A stretch of DNA of 64,000 nt from CBDBUR01 sp965212075 (GCA_965212075.1 OZ243043.1:744001-808000), one strand, 5' to 3'. Shown: positions 1 to 9,411, numbered from the stretch's first letter. Notes: generated by a model not told the origin, from the letters alone. Translations and numbers: made by a program.

Positions 1-431
1 TAATTCCCGCTCAGCTCAGAGCCCCATGACAAATGAGAAATGGTCAGCATCGTCCAGCCAATATAAAGGAACAACATCCAGCCAAGCAGATAGAGCCAGC
101 CAACGCCCGCAGGCGGCAGAAAAACCATATAGGAGGCCAGCATGACGATCGGCACTGAGGCAATGATCCATGGCCGCCGCCGCCCCCATCTTGTCTGGAA
201 GCGGTCGGCCGCCCAGCCCATGATCGGGTCGGTGAAGACATCCCAGAATCGAGTGAGCATAAAGACCAGCCCGACAAGGCCAATCGACAGGCCAACTGTG
301 CCGCTATAAAAAGGCGGCAGGTGGACAATCAAGGGCAGACCGAGTGCTGCGATCGGCATGCCCGGCGACGCATAGGCGGCGATCCGCCCGATGCCTAACT
401 TTTGATCCGATTTCTCTTCCCGCTGGCTCAT
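1..431 (-). CDS. MFS transporter, GPH/SLC45-like, N-terminal part (cut by window edge)
   Basis: Only the first 143 residues are in the window; the gene runs off the left edge. The start ATG (429-431) follows a GGGAGAATAA ribosome site. The sequence begins hydrophilic and then has at least three hydrophobic segments. Between the second and third lies the motif DPIMGWAADR followed by RWGRRRPW, the cytoplasmic loop signature of glycoside-pentoside-hexuronide (MelB) and SLC45-type sugar cation symporters. The family fits well; the substrate cannot be read from this part. The gene is divergent from the zinc-finger gene at 504. Confidence 0.8.
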   Translation of the reverse strand, partial: MSQREEKSDQKLGIGRIAAYASPGMPIAALGLPLIVHLPPFYSGTVGLSIGLVGLVFMLTRFWDVFTDPIMGWAADRFQTRWGRRRPWIIASVPIVMLASYMVFLPPAGVGWLYLLGWMLFLYIGWTMLTISHLSWGSELSGN

Positions 432-503
432 TTATTCTCCCTTTTATCCCCCGATAAGGTAGATTATGGATATTCAAACTCAAGAGCAAGGCCTTATGCC
501 ATT

Positions 504-770
504 ATGTCATCTATGTCATCTGCCCGCAGTCAAAAAGCGCCGCCCCACTTTGTTAATGATGTCGGCGTGGAGGAAATCCGCATAGGAGTCAAAGCCTTCA
601 AATGCATCGGCGCGTCGCCGCCGATGGATCACCCGCATATTTTTCTTGAAATGGGGCTGGCGAACGAAATCTTTTGCCCTTATTGCTCAACGAAATTTGT
701 CTTTGACAAAAAGTTATCCGCAGGCGAAGCCGAGCCTCTTGAGGCAATCTACCAGCCGGATCTGTCGTAA
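504..770 (+). CDS. Small CHCC zinc-finger protein (NDUFS6-like)
   Basis: 88 residues from the ATG at 504. An upstream in-frame start at 402 would overlap the divergent transporter and add a stretch unlike the family. Residues C34, H43, C58 and C61 make the C-H-C-C zinc site of the zf-CHCC family; the second half reads FCPYCSTKFV. The eukaryotic member is NDUFS6, a complex I accessory and assembly subunit, and alphaproteobacteria carry short homologues. A respiratory-complex role is known for the mitochondrial protein and only inferred here. The stop is 6 bases before the tRNA-Leu on the other strand. Confidence 0.75.
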   Translation: MSSMSSARSQKAPPHFVNDVGVEEIRIGVKAFKCIGASPPMDHPHIFLEMGLANEIFCPYCSTKFVFDKKLSAGEAEPLEAIYQPDLS

Positions 771-776
771 AAGCTT

Positions 777-865
777 TGGTGCGGACGGCGGGAATTGAAC
801 CCGCACTCGACTTGCGTCAAAACGGATTTTAAGTCCGTTGCGTCTACCTGTTCCGCCACGTCCGC
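777..865 (-). tRNA. tRNA-Leu (anticodon TAA)
   Basis: On the minus strand a full class II tRNA can be folded. The acceptor stem GCGGACG pairs with CGTCCGC. The anticodon stem ACGGA/TCCGT closes the loop CTTAAAA, giving anticodon TAA. There is a long variable arm, a T-arm GCGGG-TTCAATT-CCCGC, discriminator A and an encoded CCA (777-779). The long variable arm and TAA anticodon identify leucine. Confidence 0.95.
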
Positions 866-919
866 GAATCCGACGCTGCGGAACATGCCGCTATTTTGCG
901 GCTAGCAATTTGCAGCTGA

Positions 920-1174
920 TTATTTCAAGCCTTGCCAGATCGGCCAGCAGCGACCGCCGACTTTGCGCGCTAATGCAGCTTGAGCGGCTTTGGCATTGTT
1001 GCCTTGCGCGCTTTGCTCCGAATCACGCGCCCCCGTGCACCAGACATAAAACTGATGCGTGCCGGATTTTGACATTGCGGTAAATGAGGAATTAAGTCCT
1101 TTGGCCGCCTGTGCCGGTGCTACCGCAAAACCTGTAGCGATGATAAGCATGAAAGCAATTGCATATTTCATCAT
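920..1174 (-). CDS. Small secreted protein, function unknown
   Basis: 84 residues. The start has a strong GGAGGACACTC ribosome site just upstream. Residues 1-23 form a classical Sec signal peptide (positive start, hydrophobic core, A-Q-A cleavage region). The mature part is about 60 residues, Ala/Gln/Asn rich, with cysteines near residues 46 and 76 that could form one disulfide in the periplasm. It lies between tRNA-Leu and the CinA-type gene on the same strand. No family is recognised. Confidence 0.6.
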   Translation of the reverse strand: MMKYAIAFMLIIATGFAVAPAQAAKGLNSSFTAMSKSGTHQFYVWCTGARDSEQSAQGNNAKAAQAALARKVGGRCWPIWQGLK

Positions 1175-1252
1175 GAGTGTCCTCCAAAAAAAGCCCCTGA
1201 AATTGCTTAAACGATAGCCAAAAATTGCTCATAACGCAAGAAAAATTTCCAA

Positions 1253-2008
1253 CTATTCCTCTTCGGGCTGGGCACCGAGCTGCTGCATGAGCGCAATAAC
1301 CGCTTGGACGGCGGTTTTATGGGCATTGTGGGCGGTTTCCGGCGCGCGCAGAACGATTCGCAGGGTCGGGCGGCCATCGGCAAAACTCGGATAGCTGCCA
1401 ATTTTGATGTCCGGCGCATCATCTTGGATTTTTTGAAGCTTTTCGGCAATATCGCCCTCGCCCAGCTGGCCGCGCACCGTGCGGCTGATCCAGCGCGCGC
1501 CGCCGGTAATGCGATCGGCTAGCTGCTCGAGCATCGCCGCGCAGATGACCGGAACTCCGGCGAGAACGAACAGATTGCCAATCTCAAACCCCGGCGCGCC
1601 GCTGATCAGATTATCAATGAGGCGAACATTTTGCGGCATATCGGCCATGCGCAGACGCGCCTCACCGACCGGCTGGCCGGGGCGCTGGGCAGCATAGCGG
1701 CGTTCAATCGCGTGTGCGGCCTCTGGATTGCGCTCCAGCGGGCGGTCAAAAGCTTTCGCGACCGCCGCCGCGGTGATGTCATCATGGGTCGGCCCGATGC
1801 CGCCTGTGGTGAAAACATAGTCATAGCGATCGCATAAAGCGCGCACCGCCTTGATGATCTCGTCTTCTTTATCGGCGACAATGCGCGCCTCAGCGATTTC
1901 AACCCCTTTTTGAGCTAAAAAAATCGCGATTTGCCGGAGATTCACATCTTGCGTACGCCCTGAAAGCAATTCATCGCCGATCAGCAAAACAGCAGCATAT
2001 TTACTCAT
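1253..2008 (-). CDS. CinA-type molybdopterin-binding (MoCF) domain protein
   Basis: 251 residues. The first 170 residues match the MoCF_biosynth fold found in MoaB/MogA and in the N-terminal half of CinA: LLIGDELLSGRTQDVN, then FTTGGIGPTHDD, which are the pterin/nucleotide-binding turns. The C-terminal PncC deamidase half of full-length CinA is absent, so this is the stand-alone form common in alphaproteobacteria. Biochemical role uncertain (CinA N-domains hydrolyse ADP-ribose; MogA adenylates molybdopterin). It is divergent from mapB. Confidence 0.8.
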   Translation of the reverse strand: MSKYAAVLLIGDELLSGRTQDVNLRQIAIFLAQKGVEIAEARIVADKEDEIIKAVRALCDRYDYVFTTGGIGPTHDDITAAAVAKAFDRPLERNPEAAHAIERRYAAQRPGQPVGEARLRMADMPQNVRLIDNLISGAPGFEIGNLFVLAGVPVICAAMLEQLADRITGGARWISRTVRGQLGEGDIAEKLQKIQDDAPDIKIGSYPSFADGRPTLRIVLRAPETAHNAHKTAVQAVIALMQQLGAQPEEE

Positions 2009-2090
2009 TTTCTTTCCCTTTCTATTATTATCATCTTATAAGAAGCAAAACCACATTAGACGCACAATGAGCAGACTAGAGACAGATTCA

Positions 2091-2963
2091 ATGAGCCAGC
2101 AGACAGCGCTTTATATTGACGAGACCTCCTCACGAGGACTTTATACCGGCCAGATTAAAATTCACCAGCCGGAAGATTTTGAGGGTATGCAGGAAGCCGG
2201 ACAGATCGCCGCCGCCGCGCTTGACATGCTGACAGAAGAAATTCAGCCCGGTGTGCTGACGTCTCATTTGGATGACCTCGTCTATCAATTTACGATGGAT
2301 CATCAGGCCTTGCCCGCGACATTGAACTATCGCGGATTTCGGCATAGCTGCTGCATTTCGCTTAATCATGTGATTTGCCATGGCATTCCGGGAGAGCGGC
2401 GGCTTAAAGACGGAGACATGCTCAACATTGACGTCACGCTGATCAAAAATGGCTGGCATGGCGATACCAGCCGCATGTTTTTTGCCGGAACGCCGCCGCG
2501 CAAAGCCGCGCGGCTGGTCCAAGCGACCTTTGACGCCATGTGGCGCGGCATTGAGGCGGCCAAGCCGGGTGCGACCACAGGTGATATTGGCTGGGCGATT
2601 GAAAGCTTTGTGCGCGATCAGGGCATGTCAATCGTGCGCGAGTTTTCCGGGCACGGGCTGGGGCGCGTCTTCCATGATGCGCCGAACATTTTTCACTACG
2701 GCCAGCCCGGAACCGGCGTGGAATTGCGCGCGGGCATGTTTTTTACCGTTGAGCCTATGGTGAATCTCGGCAAGCCGAGCGCAAAAATTCTCAGCGATGG
2801 CTGGACGGCGGTCACCCGCGACCGCTCTTTGTCGGCGCAGTTTGAACATTCCCTCGGGATCACCAAAACCGGCGCGGTGGTCTTTACAAAATCGCCGCGC
2901 GGCTTCACCCAGCCGCCTTATGCGCTTCATGCGCCTCCTGATGAGAATTCACATAATGTCTAA
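2091..2963 (+). CDS. map: Methionine aminopeptidase, type I
   Basis: 290 residues from the ATG at 2091; an in-frame ATG at 2067 would add eight residues and neither has a strong ribosome site. It removes the initiator methionine from nascent proteins. The five metal ligands of the pita-bread fold are visible: the Asp of NIDVTLI, the Asp of HGDTSRMF, the His of SGHGLGR, the Glu of FTVEPMV and the Glu of FEHSLGI. It overlaps radC by 8 bases, and purB follows, so the three are probably co-transcribed. Confidence 0.92.
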   Translation: MSQQTALYIDETSSRGLYTGQIKIHQPEDFEGMQEAGQIAAAALDMLTEEIQPGVLTSHLDDLVYQFTMDHQALPATLNYRGFRHSCCISLNHVICHGIPGERRLKDGDMLNIDVTLIKNGWHGDTSRMFFAGTPPRKAARLVQATFDAMWRGIEAAKPGATTGDIGWAIESFVRDQGMSIVREFSGHGLGRVFHDAPNIFHYGQPGTGVELRAGMFFTVEPMVNLGKPSAKILSDGWTAVTRDRSLSAQFEHSLGITKTGAVVFTKSPRGFTQPPYALHAPPDENSHNV

Positions 2964-3651
2964 AACAAATAAAAAAATCATCAACCACGCTTTTGGCCAT
3001 CGCGATCGGCTGCGCGAGCGCTTTCGCCGCGGCAATCTGGACGCGCTGCAAGATTATGAAATACTGGAATTGATTTTGTTCCGCGCCATCCCGCGCGGCG
3101 ATGTCAAGCCGCTTGCGAAAAACCTGCTTGCGCATTTCGGCAATTTTTCTGCTGTGATTTCAGCTTCACGCGCATCATTGGCCTCAATGCCGGGCGCGGG
3201 CGAACGAGTCGCTGACGAGCTGAAATTGATTGACGCCGCAACCATTATGGCCGCGCGCCATAAAATCGCTGGCCGACCGCTCATCTCATCATGGGATCAG
3301 CTTGTGGAATATTGCCAGCGCCTGCTCGGCTATCAACAGATTGAGCAGTTTCATATATTTTTCCTAGATAATAAAAACCGCCTCATCAAAGATGAGGTGC
3401 AGCAAAAAGGAACGATCAATCACACAACGATCTATCCGCGTGAAATCGCCAGCCGCGCTCTTGAGCTTGGGGCGGTTTCGGTGATCCTCGCGCATAATCA
3501 CCCCAGCGGCGATGCCGCACCTTCTGAAAATGACATCAAAGTCACAAAAGAAATTTCCGAAGTTCTCAAGCCGCTCAAAATCATCATCCACGATCACCTC
3601 ATCGTTGCGCGCGGCAACGTCACCAGCTTTAGAAATTTGAACCTGTTATAG
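2956..3651 (+). CDS. radC: RadC family protein (JAB/MPN domain)
   Basis: 231 residues from the ATG at 2956, which overlaps the end of map. The N-terminal part has a helix-hairpin-helix-like segment (MPGAGERVAD). The C-terminal part is the JAB1/MPN-like RadC domain with the metal motif HNHPSGDAAPSEND, preceded by an internal Glu (PREIASRAL). RadC was once linked to DNA repair; its true role is unsettled, and metal-dependent hydrolase activity is inferred from the fold. Stop at 3651, 10 bases before purB. Confidence 0.9.
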   Translation: MSKTNKKIINHAFGHRDRLRERFRRGNLDALQDYEILELILFRAIPRGDVKPLAKNLLAHFGNFSAVISASRASLASMPGAGERVADELKLIDAATIMAARHKIAGRPLISSWDQLVEYCQRLLGYQQIEQFHIFFLDNKNRLIKDEVQQKGTINHTTIYPREIASRALELGAVSVILAHNHPSGDAAPSENDIKVTKEISEVLKPLKIIIHDHLIVARGNVTSFRNLNLL

Positions 3652-3661
3652 GAAAGATAAG

Positions 3662-4978
3662 ATGATCCCACGCTATAGCCGCCCGGAGATGCAGGAAATC
3701 TGGTCGCCGCAGACACGCTATCAATTATGGCTTGATATTGAATGTCATGCGCTTGACGCGATGGCAAAGCTGCAGCTTATCCCCAAAGAGGTCGCGGCGA
3801 ATGTCCGCGCGCGCGCGCAATTTGATCCGCAGCGCATTGACGAAATTGAGCGCGAAGTCAAACATGACGTGCTCGCTTTCTTGACCAATATCGCTGAATC
3901 GGTCGGCGAAGATGGGCGCTTTATCCATCAAGGGCTGACCTCGTCCGATATTCTTGATACGAGTTTGAGCGTTCAATTAACGCGCGCGGCGGATATTCTG
4001 CTCAAAGATTTGGATGATCTATGCGCGGTTTTGCAGCAGCGCGCCGAGCAGCATAAATACACTTTATGCGCTGGCCGCTCGCACGGCATTCACGCCGAGC
4101 CGACAAGCTTCGGGCTGAAATTGCTGCAGGCATGGGCAGAATTTGCGCGCCACCGCCGCCGTCTTGAGGAAGCGCGCAGCGAAGTAGCCGTAGCGGCTTT
4201 GTCAGGGCCGGTCGGAACTTTCGCTTATGTTGATCCCAAAATTGAATCTTATGTTGCACAAAAAATGAATCTCGTGCCTGAGCCGATTTCAACCCAGATC
4301 ATTCCGCGCGACCGCCATGCGATGTTTTTTGCGACTTTGGCGGTGATCGCGAGCTCCATTGAGCGGCTTGCCGTTGAAGTGCGCCATTTGCAGCGCAGCG
4401 AAGTGCTCGAAGCCGAAGAAGCGTTCTCGCAAAATCAGAAAGGCTCATCTGCGATGCCGCATAAGCGCAATCCGGTGCTCAGTGAAAACATTACCGGGCT
4501 TGCGCGCTGGGTGCGCGCGCAGGCTTGGCCGGCGATGGAAAATGTTGCGCTCTGGCATGAGCGGGACATTTCTCATTCAAGCGTTGAGCGCATCACCGCG
4601 CCCGATACGACGATCGCGCTTGATTTTGCACTCGCACGCCTTGCCTCTGTGATGGAAAATCTAGTCATCTATCCAGAAAATATGAAGAAGAATCTCAATC
4701 AAACCGGCGGACTGATTCATTCTCATGGCGTCTTGCTGGCACTGACACAGCGCGGCATGTCGCGCGAATATGCTTATCGCTGTGTGCAAAAACATGCCAT
4801 GACAATATGGGCGCAAAATGTCAGGCAGGAAAATGATTTCCTCACTCTGCTCAAAAAGGATACTGAGATCAGCGCGGTTCTTGATGAGGCCGCGCTGGAA
4901 AAGATTTTTTCACCGCAAAATCACTTCGCGCATATTGATAAAATTTTCGCGCGCACATTAGAAAGCCGCGGCGGCTAA
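3662..4978 (+). CDS. purB: Adenylosuccinate lyase
   Basis: 438 residues. It catalyses two purine steps: SAICAR to AICAR plus fumarate, and adenylosuccinate to AMP plus fumarate. The superfamily signature GSSAMPHKRNP, with the catalytic serine loop, lies near residue 263. TSSDILDT near residue 100 and the His of SHGIHAEP complete the active site. It begins 10 bases after radC with GGAAAGATAAG upstream. Other purine genes follow at 5458-9398, so the region is purine-biosynthetic even though the DUF1476 gene lies between on the other strand. Confidence 0.95.
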   Translation: MIPRYSRPEMQEIWSPQTRYQLWLDIECHALDAMAKLQLIPKEVAANVRARAQFDPQRIDEIEREVKHDVLAFLTNIAESVGEDGRFIHQGLTSSDILDTSLSVQLTRAADILLKDLDDLCAVLQQRAEQHKYTLCAGRSHGIHAEPTSFGLKLLQAWAEFARHRRRLEEARSEVAVAALSGPVGTFAYVDPKIESYVAQKMNLVPEPISTQIIPRDRHAMFFATLAVIASSIERLAVEVRHLQRSEVLEAEEAFSQNQKGSSAMPHKRNPVLSENITGLARWVRAQAWPAMENVALWHERDISHSSVERITAPDTTIALDFALARLASVMENLVIYPENMKKNLNQTGGLIHSHGVLLALTQRGMSREYAYRCVQKHAMTIWAQNVRQENDFLTLLKKDTEISAVLDEAALEKIFSPQNHFAHIDKIFARTLESRGG

Positions 4979-4985
4979 ATAAGCG

Positions 4986-5333
4986 TTATTCTGTTTCTGA
5001 ATCTGGCGCTTGCATGATTTCCGCGCGCGCTTCGACGAGCAGATCTTCCATTTTGCGGCGAATGGTGCGATCAGTGCATTCAACCTGAAAGGCGTCAAAA
5101 TCCGTGATGACTTTGTCAAGAATGGCGTCTTTGTCGGTGGCGTTGATATGCGTTTCAACGAGGCTGTTGACATAATCATCGGCCTGCGCGCCCTTGAGGC
5201 CGATCAAATCCGCTGCCCAAATGCCAAGCTTGCGGTTGCGCAGAGCTTGAACACGAAATTCAATTTCCTCACTATGTGCAAAACCGGCTTCAAAAGTTTC
5301 GCGCCGCTTTTCAAAGCTGGATTCATCCGACAT
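4986..5333 (-). CDS. DUF1476 family protein (ATP synthase inhibitor zeta-subunit-like)
   Basis: 115 residues from the ATG at 5333, which has an AGGAGAGAATTC ribosome site. A longer reading to 5468 would overlap purC and adds non-family sequence. The protein is all-helical, opening SSFEKRRETFEAGFAHSEE, typical of DUF1476; in Paracoccus this family is the zeta subunit that inhibits F1-ATPase hydrolysis. The inhibitor role here is by family. Divergent from purC and convergent with purB. Confidence 0.82.
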   Translation of the reverse strand: MSDESSFEKRRETFEAGFAHSEEIEFRVQALRNRKLGIWAADLIGLKGAQADDYVNSLVETHINATDKDAILDKVITDFDAFQVECTDRTIRRKMEDLLVEARAEIMQAPDSETE

Positions 5334-5398
5334 GAATTCTCTCCTAAAATGCCTTGTTATCAATGTGCCATATCCTCTATGATGGCACAAGCTTCGCG

Positions 5399-5426
5399 AG
5401 AGAAGCCACGCAAGAGAAGCCACGCA
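5399..5426 (+). repeat. 14-bp tandem duplication upstream of purC
   Basis: Two exact copies of agagaagccacgca (5399-5412 and 5413-5426), with a partial third start. It lies in the 124-base divergent gap between the DUF1476 gene and purC, about 30 bases before the purC start. Unit length is not a multiple of three, as expected for non-coding DNA. Confidence 0.85.
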
Positions 5427-5457
5427 AGGGAAACGTTTAAGAGGATAAAAAGAACTT

Positions 5458-6279
5458 ATGTTCAACAATAATCGCCGCCGGAGACTCTATGAAGGCAAAA
5501 GCAAAGTGCTCTACGAAGGGCCTGATGCGGGCACTTTAATACAGCATTTCAAGGACGACGCGACAGCTTTTGACAATAAAAAGCACGCCATCATTGAGGG
5601 GCGCGGTGTGCTGAACAATCGAATCAGCGAGTATATTTTCACGCGGCTGAACGAGATCGGCCTGCCGACGCATTTCATCAAGGCGCTCAATATGCGCGAG
5701 CAATTGGTCAAGCGGGTGGAGATCATTCCGGTGGAGGTGATTGTGCGCAACATCGCGGCCGGCTCGCTGGCCAAGAGGCTCGGGCTGACCGAAGGCGATC
5801 CGCTGCCGCGCTCCATCATTGAGTTCAGCTACAAGTCCGACGCGCTGGGCGATCCGATGGTCAGCGAAGAACATATCACCGCCTTTGGCTGGGCGACCCA
5901 AATGGAAATTGATGAGATGATGACTCTGGCTCTGCGCACCAATGATTATCTTTCGGGATTATTTATCAGCGTTGGAATCAAGCTGGTGGATTTCAAATTG
6001 GAATTTGGCCGCCTGATAGAAAATGATCAAACACGTCTTGATCAGGCGCGTCTTGTGATCGCCGATGAGATTTCACCTGATTCCTGCCGCCTCTGGGACA
6101 TGAAAACCAATAACCGCCTTGACAAGGATCGCTTTCGCCGCGATCTAGGCGGCATCATGGACGCCTATCGCGAAGTGGCGCGGCGGCTGGGCGTCTTCGT
6201 GGAACATGCCGTTGACAGTAAAAGCCAAGTGCATCATCTCACGCCGGTTCAACCCTCCAAAGCTGACCAAAAATCCTGA
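5458..6279 (+). CDS. purC: SAICAR synthetase
   Basis: 273 residues. ATP-dependent ligation of aspartate to CAIR, giving SAICAR. It starts RRRRLYEGKSKVLYEG, the PurC ATP-binding loop; VEVIVRNIAAGSL and the SPDSCRLWD segment (Asp/Ser substrate contacts) follow at the expected spacing. The ribosome site AAGAGGA precedes the ATG. About 20-30 residues longer than the shortest bacterial PurC because of a C-terminal tail. The stop shares one base with the purS start (TGATG), indicating translational coupling with purS-purQ-purL. Confidence 0.96.
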   Translation: MFNNNRRRRLYEGKSKVLYEGPDAGTLIQHFKDDATAFDNKKHAIIEGRGVLNNRISEYIFTRLNEIGLPTHFIKALNMREQLVKRVEIIPVEVIVRNIAAGSLAKRLGLTEGDPLPRSIIEFSYKSDALGDPMVSEEHITAFGWATQMEIDEMMTLALRTNDYLSGLFISVGIKLVDFKLEFGRLIENDQTRLDQARLVIADEISPDSCRLWDMKTNNRLDKDRFRRDLGGIMDAYREVARRLGVFVEHAVDSKSQVHHLTPVQPSKADQKS

Positions 6280-6524
6280 TGAAAGCGTCCATCACGATCA
6301 CATTGAAAAAATCGGTGCGCGATCCACAGGGACGCGCCATCGCCGAAGCTTTAGCGCGACTCGGCTTTGAGCAGATCAAAGATGTGCGACAGGGCAAACA
6401 TATTGAAATAGAACTCGGCGAAAAAGATATTCAAACAGCACAAGATGACGTTGAAAATATGTGCAAGAAATTTTTGACCAACCCGATTATTGAGGATTAC
6501 AAGATTCACATAAAGGCGAATTGA
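6279..6524 (+). CDS. purS: FGAM synthase subunit PurS
   Basis: 81 residues, the usual PurS size. It bridges PurQ and small PurL in the three-part formylglycinamidine ribonucleotide synthase. The family pattern VRDPQGRAIAEALARLG and the central GKHIEIEL strand are present. It overlaps purC by one base and purQ by one base (TTGATG), so the complex subunits are translated from one message. Confidence 0.95.
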   Translation: MKASITITLKKSVRDPQGRAIAEALARLGFEQIKDVRQGKHIEIELGEKDIQTAQDDVENMCKKFLTNPIIEDYKIHIKAN

Positions 6525-7213
6525 TGAAAGCAGCGGTGATTGTTTTCCCCGGCTCCAATTGTGATCGGGACATAGCGGTCGCAATTGAAAAAACCTGCGG
6601 GGCGCGCCCGCAAATGATCTGGCATAAAGAGCGCGCGCTGCCAAAACTTGATCTGCTTGTCCTGCCCGGCGGATTTTCCTACGGCGATTATCTCCGCCCG
6701 GGATCAATGGCGGCGAACAGCCCGATCATGCGCGAAGTGGCTACGGCGGCGCGCGCGGGCGTTGCCGTTTTGGGAATCTGCAACGGATTTCAAATGCTCA
6801 CCGAGACCGGCCTGCTGCCGGGCGCTTTGATGCGCAATGCCGGTTTAAAATTTATCTGCCGCGAGGTCTTTGTCAAAATTGAAATGCGCCGTGCGCCCTT
6901 CACGTCATCTTATGAGGCGGGCGCTGTCCATGCGCTTTACATCGCCCACCATGACGGCAATTATTATGCCGATGAGGCTACATTGGCCGCGCTGGAGGAC
7001 GGCCAGCGCATCGCGATGCGCTATTGCGATCAGGATGGCAGCATCACACCGACAAGCAATCCGAATGGCTCGGCGCGCAACATTGCGGGCATTTTCAACG
7101 ATGAAGGCAATGTTCTCGGCATGATGCCGCATCCGGAGCGCAATGCTGATCCGGCTTTGTCGCGCTCTATGGGGGGCGCGGCTCTGTTTGACAGTTTGCT
7201 GGCGCATTTGTGA
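6524..7213 (+). CDS. purQ: FGAM synthase glutaminase subunit PurQ
   Basis: 229 residues from the ATG at 6524; a TTG directly before it is in frame but overlaps the purS stop. Class I glutamine amidotransferase that releases ammonia for PurL. The catalytic Cys is in GICNGFQML (near residue 86), and the His/Glu pair is in MMPHPERN near residue 200. The oxyanion strand VLPGGFSYGDY is intact. Stop 7213; purL begins at 7215. Confidence 0.96.
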   Translation: MKAAVIVFPGSNCDRDIAVAIEKTCGARPQMIWHKERALPKLDLLVLPGGFSYGDYLRPGSMAANSPIMREVATAARAGVAVLGICNGFQMLTETGLLPGALMRNAGLKFICREVFVKIEMRRAPFTSSYEAGAVHALYIAHHDGNYYADEATLAALEDGQRIAMRYCDQDGSITPTSNPNGSARNIAGIFNDEGNVLGMMPHPERNADPALSRSMGGAALFDSLLAHL

Positions 7214-7214
7214 A

Positions 7215-9398
7215 ATGCGCGACATCGCCCGACAAAAATTGCTAGACGGCCTTAGCGACGAAGAACTTGACGCGATCACCGCCATTTTAGGGCGCGACCC
7301 CAGCCTCACCGAGATCGGCATTTTTTCGGCAATGTGGAGCGAGCATTGCTCTTACCGCTCCTCCAAGCCGTTTTTGAAAAAATTATTCTCGGAAGGCGAG
7401 CGCGTGATTGAAGGGCCGGGCGAAAATGCCGGCGCGGTGGATATTGGCGATGGCCTCGCGGCGGTTTTTAAGATGGAAAGCCACAATCACCCGTCTTTCA
7501 TTGAGCCTTTTCAGGGCGCGGCAACCGGCATGGGCGGCATCATGCGCGACGTGTTCACGATGGGCGCGCGTCCTGTGGCCTTTCTTGATGCGCTGCGCTT
7601 TGGCGCGCCTGATCATCCGAAGACGCGCCACCTTGTGGAAGGGGTGGTTGCGGGCATTGGCGCTTATGGCAATTGCGTCGGTGTGCCGACGGTTGGCGGC
7701 GAGTTGGATTTTGACCCCAGCTATAATGGCAATATTCTTGTCAATGCGATGTGCGTTGGCATTGCGCGGCGCGATCAGATTTTTCGCTCGCGCGTGGAGA
7801 CGGGCTGCAGCCTGATCTATGTTGGCGCGCGCACGGGTCGTGATGGCGTTCACGGCGCGATGATGGCATCATCGTCGTTTGACGGCGACGAGGCCAGCCG
7901 CACAAGCGTTCAGATCGGTGATCCGTTCATGCAAAAGCTGCTGCTTGAGGCCTGTCTGGAAATGATGGAGACAGACGCGATCATCGGCCTGCAAGATATG
8001 GGCGCGGCAGGATTGACCTCCGCTGCAGTTGAGATGGCTGAAAAAAGCAGCGCGGGCGTCGCGCTCAACCTTGATCTCGTCCCCTGTCGCCAAGAAAATA
8101 TGAGCGCTTATGAGATCATGCTGTCGGAAAGTCAGGAGCGCATGCTGATCGCGATCAGACCTGAGGCTGAAGACAGATTGCGCGCCATTTGTGATAAATG
8201 GGATGTCGCCTGCATCACCATCGGCGAGGCCAATGACAGCCAAAGGCTTACCCTAACCCATCAAGGCCGACAAGAAGCCGACATTCCGATCACCGGCTTG
8301 ACCGCGGGCGCGCCGCAATTACAGCGCAAAGTCAAATCGCCTGCGCCGCTGCCGGAAGGTAAGGCGGAAATATTTCCGGCACAAAAGCTTGACGAGGCTT
8401 TGCTGCAACTGATCGGATCAGCTGACCTTTGCGCGCGCGACTGGATTTGGCAGCAATATGACCATACCGTGATGGGCGATACGCTCGTCGGGCCGGGAAC
8501 GGATGCCGCGCTCGTGCGTGTGCATGGCACACATAAAGCGCTCGCGCTGACGACAGAGGTGACACCGCGTTATTGCGCTGCCGATCCTTATGAAGGCGCC
8601 AAACAGGCGGTCGCGGAGAGTTTCCGCAACATCATCGCAACGGGCGCGCTTCCTCTCGCACTGACCGACTGCCTTAATTTTGCCAGCCCCGAAAATGAGA
8701 TCATCATGGGACAATTCGCCGCCGTGATTGACGGCCTCAGCGAGGCAGCGCGCGCGCTGGCCATGCCGATCGTCTCAGGCAATGTGTCGTTTTATAATGA
8801 AAGCGGCGGACAGGCCATCATGCCGACGCCCGCCATCGGCGCGCTCGGCCTCATTGAGGATTATCAAAAAGCAATCTCCATCGCGGTGCCAACCGAAGGT
8901 CTCGTGATCGCACTGGTCGGAAACACCGCCGGCGCTATGGGGGCCACGCTCTATGCCAAACATTTTTGTCCGGAGATTGTCAGCGCGCCGCCTGCGGTTG
9001 ATCTGACCGCCGAGCGGCGCAACGGCCTGTTTGTGCGCGATGAGATTTTGAGCGGCATCGTGATCGCCGCGCATGATATTGGCTCGGGCGGCCTTGCGGT
9101 GGCGGCAGCTGAGATGGCGCTGGTGTCAAATATAGGGCTGAAGCTCGACGAAATAAACCCGCCTCATCCTGCGCATATTTTTTTCTTTGCCGAAGATCAG
9201 GCGCGCTTCTTGATCGCTTGCGCGCAGGAGGATTTCGCTGCCCTCGCCGCGCGCGCGCAAGAGGCAGAGGTTCCCTTAAAAAAGCTCGGCACAAGCGGCG
9301 GCCAGAATTTGATTTTTCCTGATACCCAAATCAAGCTAGATGTGCTATGCTCTCGGCATCAAAGCTTTCTGCCAAACTTGATGGCTCAAGATATATGA
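7215..9398 (+). CDS. purL: FGAM synthase large subunit PurL (small type)
   Basis: 727 residues from the ATG at 7215; earlier in-frame codons lie inside purQ. This is the small PurL type that works with separate PurS and PurQ, using ATP and ammonia to convert FGAR to FGAM. The opening SEIG/FSAMWSEHCSY segment, KMESHNHPSFIEP and MGARP are classic PurL motifs; two AIRS-like halves follow. The last gene of the coupled purC-S-Q-L set; grxD begins 13 bases later. Confidence 0.96.
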   Translation: MRDIARQKLLDGLSDEELDAITAILGRDPSLTEIGIFSAMWSEHCSYRSSKPFLKKLFSEGERVIEGPGENAGAVDIGDGLAAVFKMESHNHPSFIEPFQGAATGMGGIMRDVFTMGARPVAFLDALRFGAPDHPKTRHLVEGVVAGIGAYGNCVGVPTVGGELDFDPSYNGNILVNAMCVGIARRDQIFRSRVETGCSLIYVGARTGRDGVHGAMMASSSFDGDEASRTSVQIGDPFMQKLLLEACLEMMETDAIIGLQDMGAAGLTSAAVEMAEKSSAGVALNLDLVPCRQENMSAYEIMLSESQERMLIAIRPEAEDRLRAICDKWDVACITIGEANDSQRLTLTHQGRQEADIPITGLTAGAPQLQRKVKSPAPLPEGKAEIFPAQKLDEALLQLIGSADLCARDWIWQQYDHTVMGDTLVGPGTDAALVRVHGTHKALALTTEVTPRYCAADPYEGAKQAVAESFRNIIATGALPLALTDCLNFASPENEIIMGQFAAVIDGLSEAARALAMPIVSGNVSFYNESGGQAIMPTPAIGALGLIEDYQKAISIAVPTEGLVIALVGNTAGAMGATLYAKHFCPEIVSAPPAVDLTAERRNGLFVRDEILSGIVIAAHDIGSGGLAVAAAEMALVSNIGLKLDEINPPHPAHIFFFAEDQARFLIACAQEDFAALAARAQEAEVPLKKLGTSGGQNLIFPDTQIKLDVLCSRHQSFLPNLMAQDI

Positions 9399-9411
9399 TC
9401 AGGAGATTCCC